A stretch of DNA of 15,507 nucleotides. Source: a bacterium. GTDB taxonomy: Bacteria > Eremiobacterota > Eremiobacteria > Baltobacterales > Baltobacteraceae. The stretch covers positions 1 to 15,507 of the forward strand of contig JAJYHP010000147.1 in the NCBI GenBank assembly GCA_021784715.1, written 5' to 3'. Positions 7,086 to 14,172 of the stretch are shown here, in pieces; positions within the stretch are counted from its first letter, which is position 1; each line of letters begins with the position of its first letter. The notes beneath the pieces are model-generated. The model was not told the origin of the DNA. It saw only the letters and a program-made list of their open reading frames with translations, and did no database searches. Position numbers and translations under genes: made by a program.

Positions 7086-8819
7086 ATGAAGCGCTACGCA
7101 ACGACGCGAATCGACCATCTGCAAATCGCCATCCCCGCCGGTGGGGAGGGCGCGGCGCGAGCGTTTTACGGCACGCTGCTCGGCTTACGCGAGCTTCCCA
7201 AACCCGCGGAGCTCGCCGTGCGCGGCGGGCTCTGGTTTCGCAGCGCGTCGATCGCCCTCCATCTCGGCGTCGACCCGGATTTCCGTCCTGCCCGAAAGGC
7301 GCACGTCGCACTGGCGTGCGCCGACTACGACGGCGTTCTCGCGCGGCTCGCCGCCGCGGGGGTGAGCGCGACCCCCGACGATCTTCCCTTCGAAGGGCGG
7401 GCGCACGGCTACGTCGCCGATCCCTTCGGGAACCGCGTGGAACTCATCGACGATACGCCGCTCGCTGCGAACGACGATGCCGCCGAGGCCACGATCGTCG
7501 CGGTAGCGACGCCGCCGGGGCAGGGAGCGATCGCCGTGGTACGGCTCAGCGGCTCGCGCGCGCGCACGATCGCACTTCGGCTCACCGGAGCCGCCGCGCT
7601 CCCGCCGCGCCAGGCTACGCGCGTCGCGCTCGTCGACGAGGTGGGGCGCCCGCTCGACGATGCGCTCGCGCTCTATTTCCCCGCACCGCATTCGGCGACC
7701 GGCGAGGACGTCGTCGAACTGCATGTGCACGGCGCTCCGGTGCTCGCGCGCGAAGTGGTGCGTGCCGCGATCGCTTGCGGAGCGCGCCAAGCCGGGCCCG
7801 GCGAGTTTACGCGCCGCGCATTTCTTGGCGGAAAACTCGATCTCGACGGCGTCGGTGCGGTCGGCGATCTCATCGCGGCGGAGACCGCTTCGGCGGCGCG
7901 TGCGGCGCTCGCAAATCTCGGCGGCGCCCTGCGCGCTCGCGTCGCGGATCTGCGCGCGGCGCTGCGCGAACCGCTCGAACGGCTCGCCGCGGCGATCGAT
8001 TTTCCCGACGAGGTCGAGGAGCCACCGCGCGCCCCGCTCGCCGCGTTGTTGAGCGAGCTCGAAGACGAGCTGATGCGTTTGCAACGCGACGGGGAGGCCG
8101 GGCGTCTGCTGCGCGAGGGCGTGAGCCTGGCGATCGTCGGGCCGCCGAACGCGGGAAAATCCTCGTTGCTCAATGCGTTGCTCGGCGAAGAGCGGGCGAT
8201 CGTTTCGAATATTCCCGGAACGACGCGCGACAGCATCGAGGAGCGCTTCGTCATCGACGGCGTCGCGGTGCGCGCGATCGACACCGCGGGCATTCGGGCG
8301 CATGCCGATCCCCTCGAAGCGATGGGGATCGAACGTTCGCTGCGCGCCTTCGAAAGCGCGCGCGTGCTCGTGCTGGTCTTCGACGCCTCGGTTCCGCTCT
8401 CGGCGCACGCCGAAGAGCTGCTCGCGCGCAGCGAGGGGCGGACGCGGATCGTGTTCTTCAACAAAGCCGATCTCGGCACGTCGGCGCGGCGCGAGGTATC
8501 GGGAATCTCGCTCTGCGGCAGCGTTCGCTGGCCGCAGAGTTTGCAAGAACTGCGAGCGGCGATCGCGCGGGCGGGTTGGGGCGGGACGCAACCCGATCTC
8601 GAGCGCGCGCACCTCGCGTTCGGCGAAGAATTCGACGCGGTCGCGCGTGCGCTGGAGGCGCTCCGTTCGGCGCGCGCCGCGCTTGCGGCGGACGAAGCGC
8701 TCGATCTCGTCGGCAACGACCTGCGATTGATCGATGCCGCACTCGCTCATCTTTCGCTGGCGACGGCGAGCGAGGAGATGCTCGACGGCATCTTCGCGCG
8801 TTTCTGTATCGGGAAGTAG
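7086..8819 (+). CDS. mnmE: tRNA modification GTPase MnmE with N-terminal VOC (glyoxalase-like) domain
   Basis: I chose ATG 7086 because GGAGAAG lies 9-12 bases upstream; a TTG at 7068 is also in frame. Residues about 8-123 of 577 resemble a vicinal-oxygen-chelate domain: DHLQIAI with H11, AHVAL with H73, and DPFGNRVELID with E119, a plausible His-His-Glu metal set. A short linker (122-135) leads straight into a complete MnmE. This has the TrmE N domain starting TIVAVATPPGQGAIAVVRLSG, Walker A GPPNAGKS (352-359), GTTRD (378-382), DTAG (399-402), NKAD (459-462) and the C-terminal FCIGK with C574. MnmE with MnmG adds carboxymethylaminomethyl groups to wobble uridine 34 of tRNAs. mnmG follows two bases later. 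No stop codon separates the domains. Internal GTG starts exist (for example 7437) but lack a ribosome binding site. Confidence 0.93.
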   Translation: MKRYATTRIDHLQIAIPAGGEGAARAFYGTLLGLRELPKPAELAVRGGLWFRSASIALHLGVDPDFRPARKAHVALACADYDGVLARLAAAGVSATPDDLPFEGRAHGYVADPFGNRVELIDDTPLAANDDAAEATIVAVATPPGQGAIAVVRLSGSRARTIALRLTGAAALPPRQATRVALVDEVGRPLDDALALYFPAPHSATGEDVVELHVHGAPVLAREVVRAAIACGARQAGPGEFTRRAFLGGKLDLDGVGAVGDLIAAETASAARAALANLGGALRARVADLRAALREPLERLAAAIDFPDEVEEPPRAPLAALLSELEDELMRLQRDGEAGRLLREGVSLAIVGPPNAGKSSLLNALLGEERAIVSNIPGTTRDSIEERFVIDGVAVRAIDTAGIRAHADPLEAMGIERSLRAFESARVLVLVFDASVPLSAHAEELLARSEGRTRIVFFNKADLGTSARREVSGISLCGSVRWPQSLQELRAAIARAGWGGTQPDLERAHLAFGEEFDAVARALEALRSARAALAADEALDLVGNDLRLIDAALAHLSLATASEEMLDGIFARFCIGK

Positions 8820-8821
8820 CG

Positions 8822-10693
8822 ATGGAAACGATACGTGCCGACGATGCGGCGGTGATCGTGGTCGGCGGCGGGCACGCCGGCGTCGAAGCGGCGCACGCTG
8901 CGGCGAAGATGGGCCTCTCCACGTTGTTGCTCACCGGCGATCCGGAGCGCATCTGCACGTTGCCCTGCAATCCTTCGATCGGCGGGAGCGCGAAGGGGCA
9001 ACTGGTGCGCGAGATCGACGCGCTCGGCGGAGCGATGGGCGTACTCGCCGATTCGTGCAGCGTACACGCGCGCTTTCTCAACGAAAGCAAAGGCCCCGCG
9101 GTGCGCGCGCTGCGGCAATTGATGGACAAACCGTCGTACAATCGCATGGCGTTGCGCTTGTTGCGATCGTTACCGGAATTGCGCATCGAAGCGGCGATGG
9201 TGGAAGATCTCATCGTTGCGGCCGGCGAAGTGCGCGGCGTACGTTGCGCCGACGGACGCTCGTTTTACGGGCGCCGCGTGGTGTTGGCGACCGGGACGTT
9301 TTTGGGCGGGAAATTGTTCCGCGGCGAAGAGGTGCAACCGGGCGGGCGGCACGCCGAAGCGCCGGCGATCGGGCTCTCGCACGCACTGCGCGCGCTCGGG
9401 TTTTCGATGCAGCGCCTCAAAACGGGGACGCCGCCGCGCGTCGATCGCACGAGCGTCGATTACGCGGCGATGCGCGTGCAAGAGCCGAGTTCGACGCCGT
9501 TGTTGTTTTCGCGACGGAGCGAAGCGCGATTCGTCGGCGAGCAACTACCGTGTTATCTCATCGACACCAACGAGCGAACGCACGCACTCGTGCGCGAGAA
9601 TCTGCATCGTTCGCCGCTCTACGGGCTCGATCTCATTCGCGGCATCGGGCCGCGCTATTGTCCCTCGATCGAAGATAAAGTCATCAAATTCGCGCACAAC
9701 CCGACGCACCAACTCTTCATCGAGCCCGAAGGTTGGGAGGAGCCGACGCTCTACGTCGGCGGGTTCTCCACTTCGCTTCCCGCCGAGGTGCAGCTCGCGA
9801 TGTTGCAGACGTTGCCGGGAATGGAGCGCTGCGAGATGCTGCGCGCGGGCTACGCCGTGGAGTACGACATGGTCGCGCCCACGGAGTTAGACGATACGTT
9901 GCAGACGCGGCGCATCGCCGGGCTCTACCACTGCGGCCAACTCAATGGGACTTCGGGCTACGAAGAGGCCGCGGCGCAAGGGCTCGTCGCCGGTGCGAAT
10001 GCGGCGCTCGCGGCGCAAGGGCGCGAACCGCTGCGCATCGCGCGCTCGGAGGGCTATATCGGGGTGCTCGTCGACGATTTGGTCGGCAAGGGCGTCGACG
10101 AGCCCTATCGGATGCTGACCTCGCGCGCCGAGCACCGCGTCCTGCTTCGGCACGACAACGCCGACCGCCGGCTCACCCCCCGCGGACGAGAGATTGGACT
10201 TGTCGACGACGACCAATGGACGGGGTGCGTCGAAGAAATCGAGCGTCTCGATCGCGCGGTACGCGAGGCGGAGCGCCTGCGTTTGCCGACGCGCGAGATT
10301 GGGAGCGAGCGTTTTCAGGGGCCGCCGACGCTCGCCGAAGCGCTGCGGCGCCCGCACCTGGGCGTTGAGGATCTGCGCCCGTGGCTCCCCGAGGGAATCT
10401 CCGGGGAGATTGCCGAGCGCCTCGAGATCGAAGTGAAGCTCGAAGGCTATGTGAGGCGCGAAGAGCAGGCGATTCTCCAGGCCGCGCGGCGCGAGCGGCT
10501 CGTCATTCCCGCAGATTTCGCCTACGACCGGGTCGGCGCGCTCTCCAGCGAGGCCCGAGAGAAACTCGCTCGGCAGCGGCCGCGGACGCTGGGGGCGGCC
10601 GGACGCATCCCCGGCGTGGCGCCCTCGGACGTCGCGATTCTCTCGCTGTATCTGCAGCGCTCGGAGCACGCTTCTCCGGCGGTGGCCCAGTGA
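8822..10693 (+). CDS. mnmG: tRNA uridine-5-carboxymethylaminomethyl modification enzyme MnmG (GidA)
   Basis: The 623-residue flavoprotein is the partner of MnmE. The frame is open far upstream, but the start at ATG 8822 is clear: two bases after the mnmE stop, with GGGAAG upstream and the FAD-binding VIVVGGGHAGVEAA right at the N-terminus (GGGHAG 15-20). The catalytic-cysteine regions LPCNPSIGGSAKG (C49) and RYCPSIEDKVIKF are present, as are the late FAD motif GLYHCGQLNGTSGYEEAA and the C-terminal helical domain that docks MnmE (GYVRREE...). Length is typical. Its stop overlaps the rsmG start (GTGA). Confidence 0.98.
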   Translation: METIRADDAAVIVVGGGHAGVEAAHAAAKMGLSTLLLTGDPERICTLPCNPSIGGSAKGQLVREIDALGGAMGVLADSCSVHARFLNESKGPAVRALRQLMDKPSYNRMALRLLRSLPELRIEAAMVEDLIVAAGEVRGVRCADGRSFYGRRVVLATGTFLGGKLFRGEEVQPGGRHAEAPAIGLSHALRALGFSMQRLKTGTPPRVDRTSVDYAAMRVQEPSSTPLLFSRRSEARFVGEQLPCYLIDTNERTHALVRENLHRSPLYGLDLIRGIGPRYCPSIEDKVIKFAHNPTHQLFIEPEGWEEPTLYVGGFSTSLPAEVQLAMLQTLPGMERCEMLRAGYAVEYDMVAPTELDDTLQTRRIAGLYHCGQLNGTSGYEEAAAQGLVAGANAALAAQGREPLRIARSEGYIGVLVDDLVGKGVDEPYRMLTSRAEHRVLLRHDNADRRLTPRGREIGLVDDDQWTGCVEEIERLDRAVREAERLRLPTREIGSERFQGPPTLAEALRRPHLGVEDLRPWLPEGISGEIAERLEIEVKLEGYVRREEQAILQAARRERLVIPADFAYDRVGALSSEAREKLARQRPRTLGAAGRIPGVAPSDVAILSLYLQRSEHASPAVAQ

Positions 10694-11367
10694 ACGAACG
10701 CGAGGAGCTCGACGCTTTGCTCGCAGCGGCGGGCGTCGACGAGGCCTACCGAGCACGCATGAGTTCGTTCGGCGCCTCGTTGCTGGAGGCGAATCGACGC
10801 TTCAATCTTACCGGCGCGAAGACGCCGGCAACGCTCGCGCCGCATATTCTCGATGCGCTCACCCTGCTGCCCGAGGTGGAGGGGCGAACGATCGATGTCG
10901 GCTCCGGCGGCGGATTTCCGGGGATTCCGTTGCTGCTCGCCGGTGCGACGGTCGATTTTCTCGAGGCGAACGCGAAGAAGTGCGGCTTTCTGGGCGAGCA
11001 GATCGCCGCGTTCGGGGTGGAGGCGACCGTCTATTGCGGCCGCGCCGAGGTCCTTGGTCGGGATCCGAACCTTCGCGAGCGATACGACCGTGCGGTGGCA
11101 CGTGCGGTGGCTTCGGCAACGACGGTCGCGGAGTATCTCGTTCCATTCCTGCGCATCGGCGGCGTTGCGCTGATGCCGCGTGGGCGCGCCGAGGAGGGCG
11201 AGGAGGCGGCGATCGCCGACGCTGCCCTCGTGCTTGGGGCCGAACCGATCGAAGAGATTCGCCTCGAGGGCGATCGCCGGATCGTGCGGCTGCGCAAGCT
11301 CCGGCCGACCCCCGAGCGCTTCCCCCGCCGAACGGGTATCCCGAGCACGAAACCCCTCTGCCGGTAG
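10690..11367 (+). CDS. rsmG: 16S rRNA (guanine527-N7)-methyltransferase RsmG (GidB)
   Basis: The start is GTG at 10690, overlapping the mnmG stop; the frame continues upstream but only as out-of-frame mnmG sequence. The 225-residue product shows RFNLTGAK (37-44), HILDAL (52-57), the SAM-binding motif DVGSGGGFPGIPL (69-81), LEANAKKCGFL (91-101), YDRAVARAVA (132-141) and the C-terminal FPRRTGIPSTKPL. RsmG adds a methyl group at N7 of G527 in 16S rRNA; its loss gives low-level streptomycin resistance in several bacteria. It closes the rpmH-to-rsmG run, being followed by 608 non-coding bases. Confidence 0.97.
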   Translation: MNEREELDALLAAAGVDEAYRARMSSFGASLLEANRRFNLTGAKTPATLAPHILDALTLLPEVEGRTIDVGSGGGFPGIPLLLAGATVDFLEANAKKCGFLGEQIAAFGVEATVYCGRAEVLGRDPNLRERYDRAVARAVASATTVAEYLVPFLRIGGVALMPRGRAEEGEEAAIADAALVLGAEPIEEIRLEGDRRIVRLRKLRPTPERFPRRTGIPSTKPLCR

Positions 11368-11378
11368 CGCCCCTCCAG

Positions 11379-11467
11379 TGTCACGCCGAGTGGGCCCGGG
11401 TGTCACGCCGAGTAGGCCTGGTGTCACGCCTCTCCTGCGTCACGCCGCTCCTGTGTCACGCCGAGTA
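11379..11467 (+). repeat. Cluster of five TGTCACGCC short repeats
   Basis: Copies of TGTCACGCC (one as CGTCACGCC) begin near 11379, 11401, 11422, 11438 and 11454, three of them extended to TGTCACGCCGAG. Spacing is irregular (16-22 bases). They are truncated forms of the longer unit seen at 11697 and 11744. Confidence 0.85.
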
Positions 11468-11511
11468 GCCGCCCTTCGACTCGCTTCGCTCGCTCAGGAC
11501 AGGCTCGGCGG
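11468..11511 (+). repeat. REP-like element, variant centre of the TGTCACGCC unit
   Basis: A segment containing TTCGACTCGCTTCGCTCGCT followed by CAGGACAGGCTC replaces the usual centre between TGTCACGCCGAGTAG and CGTATCGAGGCGCC. Its wording resembles dispersed intergenic palindromic repeats found in many high-GC genomes (recall, not a search). Confidence 0.5.
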
Positions 11512-11677
11512 CGTATCGAGGCGCCGCGCCAACACCGCTCGCGCCGCCCGCTCCTTGCTAGACGCTCGCGGCTCGGACAAGCAATGTCAGGGTCCTCGCC
11601 GCTCGCTTAAGCGCTCGTCGGGGCAGCACGACGGTGCGGCGCGGCGGGGCTCCGCGATTATGTTTCACGAGAAACAA
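11512..11677 (+). repeat. 166-bp direct repeat, copy A
   Basis: This copy runs from CGTATCGAGG to GAAACAA and matches copy B, 258 bases downstream, at 165 of 166 positions (C at 11536 versus T at 11794). It contains a perfect palindrome CGCTTAAGCG (11604-11613) and ends with a parS-like site. The near identity points to recent duplication or gene conversion. Confidence 0.95.
11661..11676 (+). promoter_or_regulatory. parS-like site 1 (15/16)
   Basis: The sequence TGTTTCACGAGAAACA differs from the widely conserved parS TGTTTCACGTGAAACA at one central base (T to A at position 10), while both outer half-sites are intact. ParB, encoded 2.5 kb downstream, is the expected ligand. Confidence 0.7.
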
Positions 11678-11696
11678 CCCGCCCGTGGAGGCTTAC

Positions 11697-11785
11697 TGTC
11701 ACGCCGAGTAGGCCCGCAGGGCCGTATCGAGGCGCCGCCCCTGTGTCACGCCGAGTAGGCCCGCAGGGCCGTATCGAGGCGCCGC
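11697..11785 (+). repeat. Two adjacent palindromic 40-bp units
   Basis: Two copies, at 11697-11736 and 11744-11783, share TGTCACGCCGAGTAGGCCCG and continue to TATCGAGGCGCCGC. Each has a central GGCCC-GCA-GGGCC stem and outer GCC/GGC arms, so each can form a hairpin in DNA or RNA. The second copy runs into direct repeat B. Confidence 0.85.
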
Positions 11786-11935
11786 GCCAACACTGCTCGC
11801 GCCGCCCGCTCCTTGCTAGACGCTCGCGGCTCGGACAAGCAATGTCAGGGTCCTCGCCGCTCGCTTAAGCGCTCGTCGGGGCAGCACGACGGTGCGGCGC
11901 GGCGGGGCTCCGCGATTATGTTTCACGAGAAACAA
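11770..11935 (+). repeat. 166-bp direct repeat, copy B
   Basis: This is the second copy of the repeat at 11512-11677, with one substitution at 11794. It ends 40 bases before the start of the CCA-adding enzyme gene and carries the second parS-like site at its end. Confidence 0.95.
11919..11934 (+). promoter_or_regulatory. parS-like site 2 (15/16)
   Basis: It has the same 16-mer as site 1, TGTTTCACGAGAAACA, with the same central deviation from consensus. It lies 41 bases upstream of the cca start and may also affect its transcription when ParB is bound. Confidence 0.7.
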
Positions 11936-11975
11936 TCGCGGGGCGCACTGCTCGGCGAGCTTGGAACAGGGTAGA

Positions 11976-13379
11976 ATGAGGGCGATGCCGCTGCACCCCA
12001 TCGACAAAATGCTCGCCGACGCGCTCCCTCCCGGGACGCTTTTTTCGGTTGGGGGGCGCGTCCGCGATGAATTGCGGCTCGGGGAGGGCTCGGAGCCGAA
12101 AGATTTCGACTATGTCGTAACCGGGCTCTCGTTCGCGCAGATCAGGGATCGGCTCGCCCCCATCGGGCGGATCGATCTCGTCGGCGAGAGCTTTGCGGTG
12201 CTCAAGTTCACGCTGGCGGGGCAGAGCGTCGATATCGCGCCTCCGCGGCGCGAACGCTCCACTGGGATCGGGCATCGAGCCTTCGATATCGAGAGCGGCC
12301 CCGACGTGAGCCTCGAAGAGGACCTTGGCCGCCGGGATTTCCGCATGAATGCGATCGCGCGCGCGCTCCCCGAGGGGCGGCTCGTCGATCCGTTCGCCGG
12401 CGCCGCCGATATTGAGGCGCGTCGCATCGATATTCTCTGGCCGGGAGCCTTTCGCGAGGATCCGCTTCGGCTGTTAAGGGCGGCTCAGTTTGCCGCGCGC
12501 TTCGAGTTCTCGGTAAGCGCCGAGACCCGGAGCGCAATGCGCGAGGCCGCACCCCTCGTCGCCTCGGTCTCGGCGGAGCGCGTGATGGACGAGCTGCAGA
12601 AGCTGCTCGGTCTCGCCGCGAAGCCGTCCTCGGGGCTACGACTGCTCGAAGAGACCGGTATTTTGGCAGTACTGCTCCCCGAAGTGATGGAGGGGCGGAA
12701 CGTCGAGCAGAACGAGTGGCACGCCTACGACGTCCTCGATCACAACCTCGCGACCCTCGATGCGGTGCCGCCGGGCGACATCGTCCTTCGTCTCGCGGCG
12801 CTTCTCCACGACGTGGGGAAGCCGCGCACCAAAGACGGGCCGCACTTCTATCGCCACGAGCAGGTCGGCGGCGACCTCGTGCGCGCGATCATGCAGCGCC
12901 TCCGTTTCTCCGGCGATGCGACCGACGAGGTCGAGGCGCTGGTGCGCAATCACATGTACGTCGCCGATCCCCAACTGAGCGAGGCGGCATTGCGGCGTTT
13001 CATCCGGCGTATTGGAGCCGCTCGGCTGCAGCGGCAATTTGCGCTCCGAGCTGCCGATATCGTCGGCTCCGGGCTTCCCAAACGAGACGGCTCGAACGAA
13101 CGCTTTGAAGAGCGCATCTGGGCGGAGATGAAGAAAAAACCCGCGCTCGGCGTCGGTGATCTGGCGATCGGCGGCGAGGAGATTATCGCGGAAATGCGTG
13201 CTCGAGGGCTTGTCAACGCGGCTTTTCGAGGTGATAAGAGAGTAGGGGCGGCGCTTGCGGTGCTCCTCGAGAAGGTTACCGAGCGGCCCGAGCATAACGA
13301 GCGGGGTTCGCTCCTCACGCTGCTTGGGGAGTATCTTGCATCGTCGGAACCCGAGAGCGACAGCGAATGTTTCACGTGA
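11976..13379 (+). CDS. cca: CCA tRNA nucleotidyltransferase / poly(A) polymerase family with HD domain
   Basis: I chose ATG 11976, with CAGGG just upstream; ATG 11985 is possible. The frame is open from 11892, but that part lies in the repeat and parS-like site. The 467-residue product is a class II nucleotidyltransferase. It shows GGRVRDEL (26-33), catalytic D43 and D45 in KDFDYV, a further acid at D86, RRDFRMNA (119-126), and the [18 protein letters not shown] neck. It also has an HD domain with HD at 278-279 ([11 protein letters not shown]) and RHEQVGG. Such enzymes add or repair the 3' CCA of tRNAs; sequence alone does not separate a CCA-adding from an A-adding or poly(A) activity. The last four codons and the stop lie inside the parS in front of parA. 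Confidence 0.9.
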   Translation: MRAMPLHPIDKMLADALPPGTLFSVGGRVRDELRLGEGSEPKDFDYVVTGLSFAQIRDRLAPIGRIDLVGESFAVLKFTLAGQSVDIAPPRRERSTGIGHRAFDIESGPDVSLEEDLGRRDFRMNAIARALPEGRLVDPFAGAADIEARRIDILWPGAFREDPLRLLRAAQFAARFEFSVSAETRSAMREAAPLVASVSAERVMDELQKLLGLAAKPSSGLRLLEETGILAVLLPEVMEGRNVEQNEWHAYDVLDHNLATLDAVPPGDIVLRLAALLHDVGKPRTKDGPHFYRHEQVGGDLVRAIMQRLRFSGDATDEVEALVRNHMYVADPQLSEAALRRFIRRIGAARLQRQFALRAADIVGSGLPKRDGSNERFEERIWAEMKKKPALGVGDLAIGGEEIIAEMRARGLVNAAFRGDKRVGAALAVLLEKVTERPEHNERGSLLTLLGEYLASSEPESDSECFT

Positions 13380-13383
13380 AACG
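13368..13383 (+). promoter_or_regulatory. parS centromere site 3, across the cca stop codon
   Basis: The sequence TGTTTCACGTGAAACG matches parS TGTTTCACGTGAAACA at 15 of 16 bases, with the central CACGTG core intact. It encodes the final Cys-Phe-Thr-stop of cca and ends three bases before the parA ribosome binding site. ParB loading here would nucleate the partition complex and could repress parAB. Confidence 0.9.
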
Positions 13384-13386
13384 TTC

Positions 13387-13394
13387 AAGGAGAG
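13387..13394 (+). promoter_or_regulatory. parA ribosome binding site that points to a CTG start
   Basis: AAGGAGAG lies six bases (from GGAG) before CTG at 13399-13401. No in-frame ATG or GTG exists nearby. The next upstream in-frame option is TTG at 13324, inside cca and without a ribosome binding site. Confidence 0.7.
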
Positions 13395-13398
13395 CGTC

Positions 13399-14172
13399 CT
13401 GACTCGTATCATCGCATTGGTCAATCAAAAAGGCGGCGTCGGCAAATCGACGACCGCCGTCAATCTCGGCGCCGCGCTCGCGCTCGAGGGCCGACACGTG
13501 CTCGTTATCGATTGCGATCCGCAAGGCAACACCACCACCGGCTTCGGTATCGAAAAGAGCAAATTGCGCGCCGATACCTATAGCGTCTTGCTCGGCGACA
13601 CGCGCATCGACGACGCGCTCGTGCCGACCGATATCGCCCATCTCGATTTGCTCCCGGCGACGCTCAATCTCGCCGGAGCGGAGATCGAGCTCGTCTCCGC
13701 GCTTTCGCGTGAAACGCGGCTGCGCGCGGCGCTCCAGCCGATCTCGTCGCGCTACGATTACGTGCTCATCGATTGCCCGCCGTCGTTGGGTTTGCTGACG
13801 ATCAATGCGCTCACGGCAGCCGAAGAGATCGTGATTCCGGTTCAGGCCGAGTTCTACGCACTCGAGGGGCTGACGCAATTAACCGCGGTCGTACATAAGG
13901 TTCGCGAAGCGCTCAATCCGAGCTTGCACGTCAGCGGCGTGCTCGTCACCATGTTCGACGGACGCACGCGCTTGGCGAGTGAAGTGATCGACGAACTGGA
14001 AAAATACTTTCCCGAACAGATGTATAAAACGCAGATTCCGCGCAACATTCGGCTCAGCGAGGCTCCTTCGTACGGCCAACCCGCGATTCTCTTCGATATT
14101 AAGAGCCGCGGTGCGCAAGCGTATATCGCGCTCGCCCAAGAGATCGGCTTGCGTGCCAAGGTGCGGGCGTGA
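13399..14172 (+). CDS. parA: Chromosome partitioning ATPase ParA (Soj)
   Basis: The 257-residue ATPase moves ParB-parS complexes away from the origin. The sequence begins, after a proposed CTG start, with [20 protein letters not shown], where the deviant Walker A KGGVGKST (11-18) has the ParA signature lysine K11. DCDPQGN follows at 38-44 and the Walker [13 protein letters not shown] has D125. Its length and near-immediate Walker A match chromosomal ParA with no DNA-binding N-terminal extension. The frame continues upstream into cca but has no usable start there. The parS site lies just before it, and parB overlaps its end (GTGA). Confidence 0.95.
   Translation: MTRIIALVNQKGGVGKSTTAVNLGAALALEGRHVLVIDCDPQGNTTTGFGIEKSKLRADTYSVLLGDTRIDDALVPTDIAHLDLLPATLNLAGAEIELVSALSRETRLRAALQPISSRYDYVLIDCPPSLGLLTINALTAAEEIVIPVQAEFYALEGLTQLTAVVHKVREALNPSLHVSGVLVTMFDGRTRLASEVIDELEKYFPEQMYKTQIPRNIRLSEAPSYGQPAILFDIKSRGAQAYIALAQEIGLRAKVRA

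Larger units (their letters stand above)
11368..11975. other. Repeat-rich non-coding region with parS-like sites
   Basis: This 608-base gap between rsmG and the CCA-adding enzyme gene has no convincing gene. It consists of TGTCACGCC repeat units (seven copies between 11379 and 11757), a REP-like insert around 11469-11510, and two near-identical 166-bp direct repeats, each ending in a parS-like 16-mer. The frames open across it are side effects of high GC and have no family resemblance. No strong terminator for the upstream operon is visible, but the palindromic units could provide one. Confidence 0.8.

Noticed and set aside
7185..8750. A 521-codon minus-strand frame opposite mnmE
   Set aside because: It mirrors mnmE codons in GC-rich DNA and encodes a low-complexity Arg/Glu/Ala-rich sequence; mnmE itself is unmistakable.
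7316..8821. Long plus-strand extension upstream of mnmG in the same frame
   Set aside because: The extension is Arg-rich shadow of mnmE; the FAD motif and ribosome binding site place the mnmG start at 8822.
11180..11758. A 192-codon plus-strand frame crossing the end of rsmG and the repeat region
   Set aside because: It is out of frame with rsmG, has no ribosome binding site, and encodes Arg/Ser/Ala-rich sequence from the repeats with no family resemblance.
11368..11975. CRISPR array
   Set aside because: The repeats are irregularly spaced, share variable-length ends and have no unique equal-length spacers; no cas gene is present.
11972..11977. TAGAAT as a -10 element for cca with a leaderless start at 11985
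   Set aside because: It overlaps the preferred ATG and no -35 hexamer lies at the right distance; a CAGGG ribosome binding site explains the start better.
13701..13716. parS-like GCTTTCGCGTGAAACG inside parA
   Set aside because: Only 12 of 16 bases match and the central CACGTG is broken; it is explained by the codons for Ser-Arg-Glu-Thr.
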